64,000 nt of DNA. Source: Providencia alcalifaciens. GTDB lineage: Bacteria; Pseudomonadota; Gammaproteobacteria; Enterobacterales; Enterobacteriaceae. The DNA is taken from the NCBI GenBank assembly GCA_025961275.1, contig JAOQNJ010000001.1, forward strand, positions 951,353 to 1,015,352, read 5' to 3'. Positions within the stretch are counted from its first letter, which is position 1. Each line of letters starts with the position of its first letter. The translations under genes and the position numbers were made by a program. Below, in pieces: positions 1 through 11,756 of the stretch. Under the pieces are notes generated by a model that did no database searches, was not told where the DNA came from, and saw nothing but the letters and a program-made list of their open reading frames with translations.

Positions 1-2
1 TT

Positions 3-86
3 TACGATACCCCAGCAGGCCCTTCTGTTGTATTAACGGCTTCAGTGCTATTTGTTTTTAGCTTATTTATGAAAGCAAAAAACTAG
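3..86 (+). CDS. znuB: ZnuB zinc ABC transporter permease, C-terminal end only
   Basis: Twenty-seven codons and a stop are read in frame 3 from the window edge. The peptide begins YDTPAGPSVVLTAS and ends FMKAKN, which matches the end of the membrane permease of the ZnuABC high-affinity zinc importer as I remember it (E. coli ends FDTPAGPSVVL then a hydrophobic tail). The upstream part lies outside the window. In enterobacteria znuCB lies next to ruvB, which is the next gene here in convergent orientation, and this supports the call. Only the last transmembrane segment is visible. Confidence 0.85.
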   Translation, partial: YDTPAGPSVVLTASVLFVFSLFMKAKN

Positions 87-105
87 CCCTTATCAAACAG
101 TATCT

Positions 106-132
106 AACCGCCCTACACTGTTTAGGGCGGTT
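106..132 (+). terminator. Hairpin between znuB and ruvB
   Basis: A perfect 10-bp stem, AACCGCCCTA paired with TAGGGCGGTT around a 7-nt loop, lies 19 nt after the znuB stop. A short T-containing stretch follows. It sits between convergent genes and may also serve ruvB, but the T-tract is poor on either strand. Confidence 0.6.
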
Positions 133-245
133 TACATTCAATTATAATTAAAACACGCACCTTCTTATCCACGCATCAATTAAATAAATCGCTTATCTTT
201 ACTATTAAGCAACTTGTCTACTCTACGTAAAAATTCGAATACGGA

Positions 246-1256
246 TTAAATTTCTTTTGGTGTTAAACCAAAATGTAAATAGGCTCGCGCTGTAGCCATT
301 CGGCCACGAGGAGTTCGTTGAATAAAGCCTTGCTGAATCAAATAAGGCTCTAAAACATCTTCAATCGTTTCCCGCTCTTCACCAATTGCGGCTGCAAGGT
401 TATCCACACCAACAGGTCCACCCATAAACTTATCTATGATCGCAACAAGTAATTTGCGGTCTAGATAATCAAAACCTGCGGCATCGACATTCAGCATGTC
501 CAGAGCTTGATTGGCAATCAGTTCATCTATTGAGCCATTGCCTTTAACCTGCGCAAAGTCACGCACTCGGCGTAATAAGCGGTTAGTGATCCGTGGCGTA
601 CCGCGTGAACGCATAGCAACTTGACGAGCACCTTCTTCACTAATTTCAAGCCCCATGTATTTGGCACTGCGCTTCACTATGTATTGAAGATCTTCTACTT
701 GATAAAATTCAAGACGTTGTACAATACCAAAACGGTCACGCAGAGGTGAAGTTAACGAACCCGCTCGAGTTGTAGCACCAATCAAGGTAAAAGGAGGCAA
801 GTCAATTTTGATTGAACGCGCCGCTGGCCCTTCACCAATCATTATATCGAGTTGGTAATCTTCCATTGCTGGATAGAGGATCTCTTCAACAACAGGAGAT
901 AACCGATGTATTTCATCGATAAACAGCACATCATGTGGCTCTAAGTTAGTCAGCATGGCGGCTAAATCACCGGCTTTTTCGAGCACAGGTCCTGAAGTCG
1001 TGCGTAAACTCACGCCCATTTCATTTGCAACAACACCAGCAAGGGTTGTTTTACCTAATCCTGGAGGACCAAAAATTAACAGATGATCAAGGGCTTCACC
1101 ACGTAATTTGGCCGCTCGAATAAAGATTTCCATCTGCTCTTTAACTTGCGGTTGTCCGATATACTCATTGAGTAATTTCGGGCGGATCGCACGATCAATC
1201 GCTTCTTCTTCATCATGAATTACTTCGGCAGAAATTAAGCGATCAGCTTCAATCAT
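246..1256 (-). CDS. ruvB: Holliday junction branch migration ATPase RuvB
   Basis: This is the AAA+ motor that forms hexameric rings with RuvA to drive branch migration of Holliday junctions in recombinational repair. The 336 residues equal the E. coli length. Walker A GPPGLGKT is at residues 63-70, Walker B FIDEIH at about 112-117, and the PLRDRFG segment with the arginine finger is near 171-177. The C-terminal winged-helix domain ends near RTPRGRMAT. It lies 16 nt after ruvA on the same strand, so it is the second gene of the ruvAB operon and should share the SOS control suggested by the LexA box upstream of ruvA. The gene is intact. Confidence 0.98.
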   Translation of the reverse strand: MIEADRLISAEVIHDEEEAIDRAIRPKLLNEYIGQPQVKEQMEIFIRAAKLRGEALDHLLIFGPPGLGKTTLAGVVANEMGVSLRTTSGPVLEKAGDLAAMLTNLEPHDVLFIDEIHRLSPVVEEILYPAMEDYQLDIMIGEGPAARSIKIDLPPFTLIGATTRAGSLTSPLRDRFGIVQRLEFYQVEDLQYIVKRSAKYMGLEISEEGARQVAMRSRGTPRITNRLLRRVRDFAQVKGNGSIDELIANQALDMLNVDAAGFDYLDRKLLVAIIDKFMGGPVGVDNLAAAIGEERETIEDVLEPYLIQQGFIQRTPRGRMATARAYLHFGLTPKEI

Positions 1257-1272
1257 CGTTATATTCTCTCAA

Positions 1273-1890
1273 TCAGACTGCAGCACGTAAGGCATCACGG
1301 ATCAATGTCTCGCAATCACTACCCGGTTTAGCAACTTTACTTACCATACGGCTAGCTTCTTGTAACTTATAGCCCAATGATACCAGCGCAGTTGCTGCTT
1401 CAGCTTCGATATCTGCACTACTTGGAGCTTTACTGTTCACATCAGGTAATGTGATATCGCTATTTTGATTAAACAGATCGCCATTTAAACCTTTAAAGCG
1501 GTCTTTCATTTCGACTACTAAACGCTCTGCTGTTTTCTTACCGATACCCGGCAGTTTAACTAGAGAAGCAATCGCTTCTTTTTCGATAGCAGAAACAAAC
1601 TGCTGAGCAGACATACCGGATAATATTGCCAATGCCAATTTAGGGCCAACACCATTAACTTTAATCAGCTCTTTAAACAATGCACGCTCTTGTTTGTCAT
1701 TAAAACCATATAGCAATTGAGCATCTTCACGCACGACAAAATGGGTGAAAACAATGGCTTCTTGACCGATTTCAGGTAATTCATAAAAACAGGTCATAGG
1801 CATATGAACTTCATAACCAACACCATGCAGTTCTAACAAAACTATCGGAGGTTGTTTTTCTAATACAATGCCACGTAAACGACCAATCAC
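1273..1890 (-). CDS. ruvA: Holliday junction DNA-binding protein RuvA
   Basis: RuvA binds four-way junctions as a tetramer and loads RuvB. The 205-residue protein starts [15 protein letters not shown], giving the N-terminal OB fold. It then has two helix-hairpin-helix motifs, VNGVGPKLA (about 79-87) and [12 protein letters not shown] (about 114-125). The C-terminal domain III that contacts RuvB follows a linker rich in Asn, Ser and Asp. It is first in the ruvAB operon. The 72-nt gap to ruvC holds a CTG-N10-CAG LexA site, consistent with the SOS regulation known for E. coli ruvAB. Confidence 0.98.
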   Translation of the reverse strand: MIGRLRGIVLEKQPPIVLLELHGVGYEVHMPMTCFYELPEIGQEAIVFTHFVVREDAQLLYGFNDKQERALFKELIKVNGVGPKLALAILSGMSAQQFVSAIEKEAIASLVKLPGIGKKTAERLVVEMKDRFKGLNGDLFNQNSDITLPDVNSKAPSSADIEAEAATALVSLGYKLQEASRMVSKVAKPGSDCETLIRDALRAAV

Positions 1891-1943
1891 GATGAAATCC
1901 TCAATTTATTTTCTTAATAGCGCTGTTTATACCATAAAAAAGG

Positions 1944-1959
1944 CTGGATGCATATCCAG
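1944..1959. promoter_or_regulatory. LexA (SOS) box upstream of ruvAB
   Basis: The 16-mer CTGGATGCATATCCAG fits the LexA consensus CTG-N10-CAG and is nearly fully palindromic. It sits in the ruvC-ruvA gap, where E. coli ruvAB also carries an SOS box of very similar sequence. The inference is that LexA represses ruvAB and that DNA damage relieves this. The dyad lies only 3 nt past the ruvC stop, so it could also form a small hairpin in the transcript. Confidence 0.85.
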
Positions 1960-1962
1960 CTA

Positions 1963-2484
1963 CTATCTTAATCGACCACGAGCTAATACTAATCGTGGAT
2001 CACCAACCCTCAATAGATTTTGATTAAAATGGCAATGGGTGATGGCTATCGCTAAAGCATCCGCGGCGTCAGATTGTGGATTAGCAGAGAGCTTCAAAAT
2101 AGATTTCACCATATGTTGAACTTGGCTTTTCTCTGCTGCGCCAGTACCCACAACCGTCTGTTTAACTTGTCTTGCAGCATATTCAAACACCGGTATATTT
2201 TGATTCACACCTGCAACTATTGCAACACCGCGAGCTTGACCGAGTTTAAGTGCAGAATCAGGATTTTTCGCCATGAACACCTGTTCAATAGCAAAAACAT
2301 CGGGTTGATACTGAGTGATAATTTCCGAGACTCCCGCATAAATACGTTTCAGGCGGCTTGGCAAATCATCAACCTGTGTGCGAATGCAACCACTCCCCAG
2401 ATACAAGAGTTGTCTACCCTGCTGGCGAATAACACCGTAGCCCGTCACTCTAGAGCCGGGATCTATACCTAAAATAATCGCCAT
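1963..2484 (-). CDS. ruvC: Holliday junction resolvase RuvC
   Basis: RuvC is a dimeric, Mg-dependent endonuclease that cuts Holliday junctions on RuvAB complexes. The 173-residue protein has the RNase H-like acidic residues of the family: Asp in [12 protein letters not shown] near residue 7, Glu in [10 protein letters not shown] near 68, and two Asp in [10 protein letters not shown] near 138-141. The start is [10 protein letters not shown]. It is upstream of ruvAB on the same strand but separated by 72 nt and the LexA box, so it is probably transcribed from its own promoter as in E. coli. The usual neighbour yebC is displaced here by an unrelated exported-protein gene. Confidence 0.98.
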   Translation of the reverse strand: MAIILGIDPGSRVTGYGVIRQQGRQLLYLGSGCIRTQVDDLPSRLKRIYAGVSEIITQYQPDVFAIEQVFMAKNPDSALKLGQARGVAIVAGVNQNIPVFEYAARQVKQTVVGTGAAEKSQVQHMVKSILKLSANPQSDAADALAIAITHCHFNQNLLRVGDPRLVLARGRLR

Positions 2485-2651
2485 ATCACAGCCTATTTTT
2501 ATCCTTTATTACTTTTAACATCATCTTATCTGTATCTATTAGACACTACAACACTCGCGACTAAGCAGGATGATCTTGAAATGGGAATAAAAGAAGAAAA
2601 CAGAAAAATCGATACAAATAAAAACAATTTTACAAAGGAGTACGTTTATAA

Positions 2652-3407
2652 CTATGGACATGAAATACGAACTTGCATTACTCCTGTATAGATTCCAGCT
2701 TTAGTTGATGATGTGACTTGGTCAATCTTAATTGAGTATTCATGCAATTTTCCAGACCAACCTTTTAACGTATCATTCCACGGCATATCTGCTATTGAAT
2801 ACGTTATATAATCCTGATTGCTATTTCGCAAAACTCCTTTTTTTTCTTTATTTTGTCCTGGTATAAACGACAGCGTTCCATTACCGGATATATTTGACGT
2901 AATTTTTACCAAAGGAATAGATTCACGGGGGTAAATGTCAGGAATTTTAGGCGATGTTGCAACATCCACAGAACATTTTTGACTATCTATACTCACCTTA
3001 TGCTTATGTAATTTCCCTTTTCCTGTTGGGCTCGTTCTCGTAAATTGAGTTTCAACAGTACCCACTATCGGTAAACCACAACGATTTGTTACAACAACAT
3101 CATACCTAAAGTTACCTGCGTATTTATGATTCATCGCGTGGCCCCCCCATCCCTCAATAGATATCATCTCATTTGATCCTACTTTGCCTTTTACGGTCAA
3201 ACACTTGGGATCAAAAGAGCCACCGCCATCAGGTTTAAAATTAATCGTAAATTTTCTAGGATAAAACATTAAATTTTCCGTATACCCTACAGGTTGCTCT
3301 CCCTTACTGATCGCTTCTATTAGTAAAGCCTGAGATTGATTTAACATTAAAACAAGTAATAAAACTCCATAGGCAATACTACAGGATATATATTTACAAA
3401 CTCTCAT
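2652..3407 (-). CDS. Exported protein of unknown function
   Basis: I do not recognise this 251-residue protein. Residues 1-27 form a signal peptide: a basic start MRVCKY, a hydrophobic core and a likely cleavage site after NQSQA. The mature part has four cysteines, near residues 68, 110, 145 and 250, enough for two disulfides in the periplasm. It is rich in alternating polar and hydrophobic residues and has few predicted helices. The C-terminal pattern AGIYTGVMQVRISCP resembles the last strand of fimbrial adhesins and subunits, but no pilin or chaperone gene is nearby. It sits between ruvC and yebC, which are adjacent in E. coli, so it is probably a lineage-specific insertion. The fimbrial-adhesin idea is weak. 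Confidence 0.75.
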   Translation of the reverse strand: MRVCKYISCSIAYGVLLLVLMLNQSQALLIEAISKGEQPVGYTENLMFYPRKFTINFKPDGGGSFDPKCLTVKGKVGSNEMISIEGWGGHAMNHKYAGNFRYDVVVTNRCGLPIVGTVETQFTRTSPTGKGKLHKHKVSIDSQKCSVDVATSPKIPDIYPRESIPLVKITSNISGNGTLSFIPGQNKEKKGVLRNSNQDYITYSIADMPWNDTLKGWSGKLHEYSIKIDQVTSSTKAGIYTGVMQVRISCP

Positions 3408-3603
3408 TGATACTCTCAGTCCTAATCTGTTTAAAAAAAGTGCCCAAAAATTGTAACAAGGCAGACATTACAACCATACAATGCACCGTAAATCATGTAG
3501 TTGTACTTTTTTTGTCGTGAGACTATAGAGGATAATTAAGGAAATGTTTCTGAGGTAGTGAATTTTTTTGATTTGTTATGATATGGAGTAAAAAGTAGGC
3601 GTT

Positions 3604-3637
3604 AGAGAAAGCAGACTGTAATCAGCCCGCTTTCTCT
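3604..3637 (-). terminator. Terminator downstream of yebC
   Basis: Read on the minus strand, AGAGAAAGC pairs with GCTTTCTCT 17 nt after the yebC stop. About 10 nt later a T-rich stretch (CTACTTTTTACT) follows. It probably ends the aspS-nudB-yebC transcript. Confidence 0.65.
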
Positions 3638-3654
3638 ACGCGAGTTTTATCTCA

Positions 3655-4398
3655 TTAAAGCTGCTCAGCAACTTCGTCAGAGATATCACCATTATGATAG
3701 ACTTCCTGAACATCGTCAGAATCTTCTAACATATCAATGAGACGCAATAATTTCGGTGCAGTTTCTACATCCAATTCTGCTTTTGTTGATGGGATCATAG
3801 AAACTTCTGCGCCTTCACAGGTGAAGCCAGCAGCATCAAGTGCATCTTTCACTTCACCAAAAGTTTCTAGTGTTGTGTAGACGTCGATAGCGCCATCATC
3901 ATAAGTTTCGACATCATCAGCACCCGCTTCTAAAGCGGCTTCCATCAGTGCATCTTCATCAACACCCGGTGCATAGGTAATCACACCACGTTTGGTAAAT
4001 AGATAAGAAACTGAACCATCAGTGCCTAAGTTACCGCCTGTTTTAGTGAAAGCGTGGCGAACTTCAGACACAGTACGATTACGGTTATCGCTCAAGCATT
4101 CAACCATAACAGCTGTGCCGCCTGGACCGTAACCTTCGTAAATAATAGTTTCCATATTATCGTTATCATCATTACCCACACCGCGTGCAATCGCGCGATT
4201 TAAGGTGTCACGAGTCATGTTGTTCGATAATGCTTTATCCACAGCAGCACGCAAACGCGGGTTAGTCGCGGTATCACCGCCACCTAAACGCGCAGCTGTA
4301 ACTAGCTCACGGATAATTTTAGTAAAAATCTTACCACGTTTGGCATCTTGTGCCGCTTTGCGGTGTTTAGTGTTGGCCCACTTACTATGACCTGCCAT
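3655..4398 (-). CDS. yebC: YebC/TACO1-family protein
   Basis: The 247 residues begin [23 protein letters not shown], the signature of the YebC family of cytosolic proteins. Members have been described as transcriptional regulators and, more recently, as ribosome-associated factors that help translation of proline stretches. The three-domain protein has the usual acidic C-terminal end ([13 protein letters not shown]). It lies 30 nt after nudB in the same orientation and closes the aspS-nudB-yebC operon. It is intact and of standard length. Confidence 0.96.
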   Translation of the reverse strand: MAGHSKWANTKHRKAAQDAKRGKIFTKIIRELVTAARLGGGDTATNPRLRAAVDKALSNNMTRDTLNRAIARGVGNDDNDNMETIIYEGYGPGGTAVMVECLSDNRNRTVSEVRHAFTKTGGNLGTDGSVSYLFTKRGVITYAPGVDEDALMEAALEAGADDVETYDDGAIDVYTTLETFGEVKDALDAAGFTCEGAEVSMIPSTKAELDVETAPKLLRLIDMLEDSDDVQEVYHNGDISDEVAEQL

Positions 4399-4428
4399 GA
4401 AATATCTCCAAAAACGTCAATAAAAAAA

Positions 4429-4860
4429 TTAAACAGCAAATTCTAAAATAGCCTGACTATTACTCCACGATTTTGTCAGAGCTGCGGCCTTATTTGGGGC
4501 AACCCAACAAAACTCAGCGTGTTCAGTCAATGTTGGTACCAATTCTTGGCTTAGCACCATTTTAAACCAATGTTCTTTGCAATGCGTGACATCCGGTGCA
4601 TAACGGTGCCTAAAATGAGCAAAAATTTCAAAAATCACTTCACGTGACAAATCATATAATTGACTTTCTTGCACCGTGAAGCCCGTTTCTTCTTGGACTT
4701 CACGCATTGCAGTTTCAAACGCACTTTCATTAAGTTCCAGACTTCCGGTAACAGATTGCCAAAAGTCTGGGTCATCTTTACGCCGCAGCATAAGTACGTT
4801 ACCGCTATTTTCAGCGACAATGATGACTAAAACTGATTCAGGGCGCTTCAAGTTACTCAT
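4429..4860 (-). CDS. nudB: Dihydroneopterin triphosphate diphosphatase NudB
   Basis: This Nudix hydrolase removes pyrophosphate from 7,8-dihydroneopterin triphosphate in folate synthesis. The 143-residue protein carries a Nudix box, GSLELNESAFETAMREVQEE, at about residues 39-58, with the catalytic REVQEE core. The start MSNLKRPESVLVII is standard. It lies between aspS (10 nt upstream) and yebC (30 nt downstream), the same order as in E. coli, and all three are probably cotranscribed. Confidence 0.95.
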   Translation of the reverse strand: MSNLKRPESVLVIIVAENSGNVLMLRRKDDPDFWQSVTGSLELNESAFETAMREVQEETGFTVQESQLYDLSREVIFEIFAHFRHRYAPDVTHCKEHWFKMVLSQELVPTLTEHAEFCWVAPNKAAALTKSWSNSQAILEFAV

Positions 4861-4870
4861 CTATCATTAA

Positions 4871-6643
4871 TTACGCTTGTTCATCTTTTGCGACAACCGC
4901 GATTGCTAGCTCAGTTAACGAATCTTGATTCGCATAACTCGGTGCATTGGTCATCAGACATGCTGCAGCTGTTGTTTTAGGGAACGCAATAACATCACGA
5001 ATGTTATCCGTTCCAGTTAACAACATAACCAAGCGGTCAAGACCAAAAGCTAATCCAGCATGTGGCGGTGTGCCGTATTTTAATGCATCAAGTAAGAAGC
5101 CAAATTTTTCGCGTTGTTCTTCTTCATTAATACCGAGAATACTAAACACTGTTTGTTGCATTTCGCTACGGTGAATACGCACTGAACCACCACCAACCTC
5201 ATAGCCATTGATGACCATGTCATAAGCATTCGCTACTGCGTCTTCAGGTTTACTTGCTAAGTCTTCAGGTGAGAAGTCACGCGGTGAAGTAAATGGATGG
5301 TGCATCGCACTCAAGCCACCTTCACCATTTTCTTCAAACATAGGGAAGTCAATAACCCACAATGGCTGCCAGCTATTTAAGTTTGTCAGTTCGAAGTCAC
5401 GACCTACTTTAAGACGTAAGGCGCCCATTGAATCAGTGACGATATTTTTAGCACCGGCACCAAACAGAATAATATCGCCATCTGCAGCGCCTGTTCTTTC
5501 TAATAGCTGGGTAATAATGTCTTCGCTCAAGAATTTAGCAACTGGGCTTTGAATACCTTCCAAACCTTTTGCAGATTCATTGACTTTCATCCACGCTAGG
5601 CCTTTCGCACCATAGATGCCGACAAATTGACCATACTCATCAATTTGCTTACGCGTCATTGCAGCGCCACTAGGAACTTTTAATGCAGCCACACGCCCTT
5701 TTGGATCATTAGCAGGACCTGCAAACACCGAAAATTCAACATCTTTCACGATATCAGCGACATCCACCAGCTCCATAGGGTTACGTAAGTCAGGTTTATC
5801 TGAACCGTAACGACGCATTGCTTCAGCAAATGTCATGATTGGGAAATCGCCTAAATCAACCCCTTTCACGTCCAACCATAGTTCACGGATCATGCGCTCC
5901 ATAATTTCACGCACTTGTTCTGCGCTCATGAATGAAGTTTCAACGTCAATTTGGGTGAATTCAGGTTGACGATCAGCACGTAAGTCTTCATCGCGGAAAC
6001 ATTTGACGATTTGGTAGTAACGATCAAAACCAGACATCATCAACAACTGTTTAAATAGCTGTGGTGATTGAGGTAATGCATAGAACTTACCTTTATGAAC
6101 ACGGCTTGGAACTAAATAGTCACGAGCGCCTTCTGGAGTTGCTTTCGTCAGCATTGGAGTTTCAACATCAACGAAACCCTCGCTATCCATAAAGTTACGG
6201 ACAAAGCTGGTAATTTTTGCACGGGTACGGAGGCGGTCTGACATTTCTGGGCGACGCAAGTCAAGGTAACGATATTTTAGGCGACGCTCTTCCGTATTCG
6301 TTTGATTACTATCAAGCGGTAATGGTTCTGATTTATTAAAGATATCAAGGCTTTCAGCAAAAAGTTCAATTTCACCCGTCGCCATATCTTTATTTTTTTG
6401 ATTATCTGGGCGAGCACGCACCGTTCCTGTAATTTGAATACAGAATTCATTACGCAGTTCTGCGGCTTTTTCAAAGAGATCTTTGCGCTCAGGATCGAAA
6501 AAAACTTGTACGATCCCTTCACGGTCACGCATATCGATAAAAATCAATCCACCTAAATCACGACGGCGGTTTACCCATCCACAAAGAGTGACCTGTTGGC
6601 CTTCATGAGCAATGTTTAACTGCCCACAATAGTTAGTACGCAT
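4871..6643 (-). CDS. aspS: Aspartyl-tRNA synthetase
   Basis: This class II aminoacyl-tRNA synthetase charges tRNA-Asp. The 590 residues match the bacterial-type enzyme. The N-terminal OB fold for anticodon binding covers about residues 1-105 and includes [20 protein letters not shown]. Motif 2 is [18 protein letters not shown] near 217-234, the GAD insertion domain lies near 290-420, and motif 3 is [13 protein letters not shown] near 531-543. The start [10 protein letters not shown] follows a short leader. The gene heads the aspS-nudB-yebC operon. Confidence 0.98.
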   Translation of the reverse strand: MRTNYCGQLNIAHEGQQVTLCGWVNRRRDLGGLIFIDMRDREGIVQVFFDPERKDLFEKAAELRNEFCIQITGTVRARPDNQKNKDMATGEIELFAESLDIFNKSEPLPLDSNQTNTEERRLKYRYLDLRRPEMSDRLRTRAKITSFVRNFMDSEGFVDVETPMLTKATPEGARDYLVPSRVHKGKFYALPQSPQLFKQLLMMSGFDRYYQIVKCFRDEDLRADRQPEFTQIDVETSFMSAEQVREIMERMIRELWLDVKGVDLGDFPIMTFAEAMRRYGSDKPDLRNPMELVDVADIVKDVEFSVFAGPANDPKGRVAALKVPSGAAMTRKQIDEYGQFVGIYGAKGLAWMKVNESAKGLEGIQSPVAKFLSEDIITQLLERTGAADGDIILFGAGAKNIVTDSMGALRLKVGRDFELTNLNSWQPLWVIDFPMFEENGEGGLSAMHHPFTSPRDFSPEDLASKPEDAVANAYDMVINGYEVGGGSVRIHRSEMQQTVFSILGINEEEQREKFGFLLDALKYGTPPHAGLAFGLDRLVMLLTGTDNIRDVIAFPKTTAAACLMTNAPSYANQDSLTELAIAVVAKDEQA

Positions 6644-7237
6644 ACAATATCCTTTTTACTCAGCTTGTAGTGCTTTGTTTGCTGCGGGAATTTGGCATTT
6701 TGCTGAACATTCAGAATGTCAAAAAGGCAGACATTATATAGGAAATTCTGTTGCACAAACAGTTACGTATTAGGTGGCAAAGCCTAATATTTTTGTTTTT
6801 AATCATATTTTCACCGATTAAAAGATAGCCAAAATAAACATAACGAGTACTGCGCAATGGTAAAATCAGAATTCATGATTAAGAATGATTTTAAGTGACT
6901 CTGCTGCGTATGTACATATAACGGCAAGGGTTTATTTCACCTGATTATCGTTGACTGTATAGCAAGCATACAAATTGAATCAATATTTCAAGTTAATAAC
7001 TAAGATTGATGTGATCAAATTAACAAGGAAGCATACTTCCTACACTGAGATAATGTTTACGGTAACCACTGTTAGTCGTAGCTTCAAAGAGCCCAGTATA
7101 AATATTTTCTTATAGTTACCCTCTTTCAGAGTATAATGTTCATTGTTTTCATTTTTCTTGGATAATATTATTTACCCGCCTAACATCATATCTGCACTCC
7201 AGAATCTAAACTAAATATCATAAGGTAATACCAGTAT
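6644..7237. other. Non-coding gap, aspS to Nudix gene
   Basis: This 594-nt AT-rich stretch lies between divergently oriented genes and should hold both promoters. I see no ORF with a ribosome binding site, no tRNA and no convincing repeat. Confidence 0.6.
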
Positions 7238-7642
7238 ATGTGCGCTAAAATCATTGATAAATTGGGTTTAATTACATTTTCAGAACGCAAAGTCGCTATG
7301 GTTCGCTCCCACAATAAAACCCTTTTTTATATTCCAGGTGGCAAACGTGAGGTTAATGAAACTGATGAACAAGCCTTATGTCGCGAAATTGATGAAGAGC
7401 TAACCTTGACCTTACACACCGATTCAATTGATTTTTATGGTGAATTTATCGGGCCAGCCGATGGTAAACAAGACGGAACTCAAGTCCGTATTCGCTGCTA
7501 TTTATCTAATTTCGATGGTGATCCTAAACCTGCTGCAGAAATCGCGGAACTTGCGTGGTTAGACAGTAGTGATTTATCTCGCTGTTCTGCTACAGCGGCA
7601 ATTATTATGCTACAGCTACAACGTGATGACTTAATTAATTAA
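7238..7642 (+). CDS. Nudix hydrolase, substrate unknown
   Basis: The 134-residue protein has a Nudix box at about 35-57, GGKREVNETDEQALCREIDE followed by EL. All catalytic acidic residues are present, but the usual Gly after the second EE pair is Thr. Nudix enzymes hydrolyse nucleoside diphosphates linked to another group; nothing here fixes the substrate. It is a single-gene unit flanked by non-coding DNA on both sides and differs clearly from nudB upstream. There is no signal peptide, so it is probably cytosolic. A DNA mismatch 8-oxo-dGTPase-like or ADP-ribose-type activity is possible but unsupported. Confidence 0.85.
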   Translation: MCAKIIDKLGLITFSERKVAMVRSHNKTLFYIPGGKREVNETDEQALCREIDEELTLTLHTDSIDFYGEFIGPADGKQDGTQVRIRCYLSNFDGDPKPAAEIAELAWLDSSDLSRCSATAAIIMLQLQRDDLIN

Positions 7643-7936
7643 ACAAATATAGTATAGCTTCAAAATTTTTTAATTTTTAATTTGAATCCTTGCCGTTAAA
7701 AGGTTTTACTATTGTTAAGCATTACTAATATCTACACCTCTATTAATTCAAGATACCTTGAGGTGATAAACGTGGCTTTCACCATATGCATAGAATTAAT
7801 AGTGCTGTGATGCAGTTAAGCACTTTATCTTATTCTAAACATACGCCGTACGGCTTGAACTATAATAGGCATATTGATATTCCACATAATTTTAATCATT
7901 TACTTAGTCAATTTGGTTAAGCAATGGAGTGAATAA

Positions 7937-8335
7937 ATGGTTAGCTCTTTGTACGTTGTACTGGGTGCTTTGCTACTACTTAAGCTGTCTTTTAATGTTG
8001 TTAAGCTCAGATATCAATACCGAGTATCCCATGATGACGGTGGTTTTTATGAGCTACAAACAGCCATTCGTGTTCACGGTAACGCGATAGAATACATACC
8101 TATCGGTGTAATTTTATTACTATTTATGGAAATGAATGGTGCTCAAGTTTGGATGATTCATCTTTGTGGATTAATTCTGATTGCGGGACGTGGATTACAC
8201 GCTTATGGCCTCAGAAATCATGATTCGTCATACAGACGCTCTGGCATGGCGGCTACTTATGCTTCAATGATATTGATGATCCTAGCTAATATTTACTACC
8301 TTCCATGGGTCCAAATTTTCTCCTTTAATCTTTAG
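7937..8335 (+). CDS. yecN: MAPEG-family inner membrane protein YecN
   Basis: The 132-residue protein has four hydrophobic segments (about 3-19, 55-68, 71-85 and 105-125) and the MAPEG-type motif RVHGNAIEYIPIG. In the family this lies at the glutathione-binding face. E. coli yecN lies immediately upstream of cmoA, as here, which fixes the call. The function of YecN is unknown; MAPEG proteins include glutathione transferases. It is preceded by GGAGTG 6 nt before the ATG. Confidence 0.9.
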   Translation: MVSSLYVVLGALLLLKLSFNVVKLRYQYRVSHDDGGFYELQTAIRVHGNAIEYIPIGVILLLFMEMNGAQVWMIHLCGLILIAGRGLHAYGLRNHDSSYRRSGMAATYASMILMILANIYYLPWVQIFSFNL

Positions 8336-8350
8336 TTTTTATCATCAATG

Positions 8351-8369
8351 CGGCACTTTTTGAGTGTCG
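8351..8369 (+). terminator. Weak hairpin after yecN
   Basis: CGGCACT pairs with AGTGTCG across a 5-nt loop, about 15 nt after the yecN stop. The tail (TAAAACTTTTATT) is only partly T-rich. It may separate yecN from cmoA. Confidence 0.4.
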
Positions 8370-8400
8370 TAAAACTTTTATTGGGCTTTTGATTGATTGA

Positions 8401-10190
<1,790 letters not shown>

Positions 10191-10195
10191 ACAGT

Positions 10196-10217
10196 AAGGG
10201 TGGCAATAGCCACCCTT
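10196..10217. terminator. Bidirectional terminator, cmoB and cutC
   Basis: AAGGGTGGC and GCCACCCTT form a 9-bp stem around a 4-nt loop, directly after cmoB and 44 nt before the end of convergent cutC. T-rich tails are modest on both strands. Confidence 0.65.
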
Positions 10218-10260
10218 AAATTGCTGATATAGACTTAAAAGGCTTCTTGCCTATACACGG

Positions 10261-11022
10261 CTAAGCGGGTACTTTCTCAGTAATCGAAATAAAGTCTTTC
10301 ATAGCTTCAACCGTCGGCCCATCCACACAATAATGAGTAAATTCATCATGTTCACTATTTGAGGCCATGGTGACACCCACTTTACGGTAGTTCATATTGG
10401 AAGGTACGGTTTTACCTGCCGAGCTATGCACTTCTGTCAGCCCTATCTCGATAAATTTGCTTAAATTCGCTAAGCGTACCCCCGCCCCTGCCATGATCAC
10501 AGGGCCATCAATTTCTTGACTTTTTTCATGTAACTCTTTGAGCAACGGCAACCCTAACTCTGCATTTTGTTGCTGCCCTGAGGTAAGAATACGCGCAACG
10601 CCTAAGTTTTTTAGCTGCTCAAGTGCTAATAACGGGTTGATACACATATCAAATGCACGATGGAATGTAATATGCATTCCTTCTGCAATTTCCATTAATA
10701 TCTTCATGCGGTCAAGATCAACGCGGCCTTCATTATCAAGGAGCCCGATCACAGCACCTGGAAATCCCATTTCCTTTATCATTTTTAAATCTTCACAAAT
10801 CACTTCAAATTCATTCGTGTCATAGCAAAAATCACCACCACGAGGGCGAATGATTGGATGAACTGGAATATGAAGTTTTTCTTTTGCTAGTTTCAGATAT
10901 CCATAACTTGGTGTTAGACCACCATCTGCTGCACCTGAACATAATTCAATGCGATACGCACCATACTCTTGAGCCACTTGTGCGCATTCAATACCGAAAC
11001 AGCAAATTTCCAATTTTGCCAT
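10261..11022 (-). CDS. cutC: CutC-family protein
   Basis: CutC is a TIM-barrel protein once linked to copper homeostasis; its true role is unsettled. An upstream ATG gives nine extra residues. I chose the start [10 protein letters not shown] because GGAGGT lies at ideal distance just before it and E. coli CutC begins at the same place, leaving 253 residues. Characteristic segments are [16 protein letters not shown] near the N-terminus, [22 protein letters not shown] and [10 protein letters not shown]. It lies between convergent cmoB and yecM, the E. coli order. Confidence 0.95.
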   Translation of the reverse strand: MAKLEICCFGIECAQVAQEYGAYRIELCSGAADGGLTPSYGYLKLAKEKLHIPVHPIIRPRGGDFCYDTNEFEVICEDLKMIKEMGFPGAVIGLLDNEGRVDLDRMKILMEIAEGMHITFHRAFDMCINPLLALEQLKNLGVARILTSGQQQNAELGLPLLKELHEKSQEIDGPVIMAGAGVRLANLSKFIEIGLTEVHSSAGKTVPSNMNYRKVGVTMASNSEHDEFTHYCVDGPTVEAMKDFISITEKVPA

Positions 11023-11201
11023 GACTACCTCCAAAGTGGGCGTTAACATATTATATGTAACGTCCTATTAATAACAATTAGTTACTATGTTATTCGTTAA
11101 CATTAAATTAATGATGACACTAATTGCCAATCATTACCGGATTGATATCACACGACGAACAGTTTCTTCTGAGTTATTAGCAATAACGTTAATTACATCA
11201 C

Positions 11202-11756
11202 TTAATTTTCGCTTTTTATAATCTCTTTAAGTGTAAATGAATGGTATTTAACTGTAATTATTCCGTTAGTTACTGCTAATGTTGGATTAGGCAATCTTTC
11301 TAACTGCCCTTTGGGTCGACTCATTTTTAGACTATATCCATCAGGAAGCGAATCAGGCAATAAGGCAATCGCGACATTCTCTAGCTGTTCTGGAGCAACA
11401 TCAATAACCATTTCAACATGTTCCCATGTCTCTTGTGGATACGTTTTGCCTTTAGGGAAAGGTAACTCGATCACAAAGACCTCTTGCGAAGCCACAACGA
11501 TTGGTTGTTTCAGTTCAAACACATATATAGGACGGTCATTTATTTCGTTATCAGACAGTAACTGTGCACATTGTGAGAGCCCTTCCCGCCAACGTTCAGC
11601 TGTACCAATATGATGACAACGTACTGATATATGATCAATGGGGAAGTCAGTCAATGAAATAGCCAACACTTTTGCCATTTGCGTTAGTTTTAACTCAAAC
11701 TCAGGCAAAGAATCCCACAAATCTTGCAATTCGGGTACACGAAAAAATTCAATCAT
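11202..11756 (-). CDS. yecM: YecM family protein (vicinal-oxygen-chelate fold)
   Basis: The 184-residue protein resembles E. coli YecM, which has a VOC-type metalloprotein fold and no proven enzyme activity. Conserved stretches include DHISVRCHHIGTAERWR (about 41-57), ELPFPKGKTYPQETWEHVEMV (about 98-118) with its His and Glu as possible metal ligands, and PNPTLAVTNG near the end. It sits between cutC and divergent argS, the E. coli neighbourhood, which supports the name. Confidence 0.9.
   Translation of the reverse strand: MIEFFRVPELQDLWDSLPEFELKLTQMAKVLAISLTDFPIDHISVRCHHIGTAERWREGLSQCAQLLSDNEINDRPIYVFELKQPIVVASQEVFVIELPFPKGKTYPQETWEHVEMVIDVAPEQLENVAIALLPDSLPDGYSLKMSRPKGQLERLPNPTLAVTNGIITVKYHSFTLKEIIKSEN

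Noticed and set aside
2074-2472. 132-codon plus-strand frame antisense to ruvC
   Set aside because: It is a shadow of a strongly conserved gene, with no ribosome binding site and no family features.
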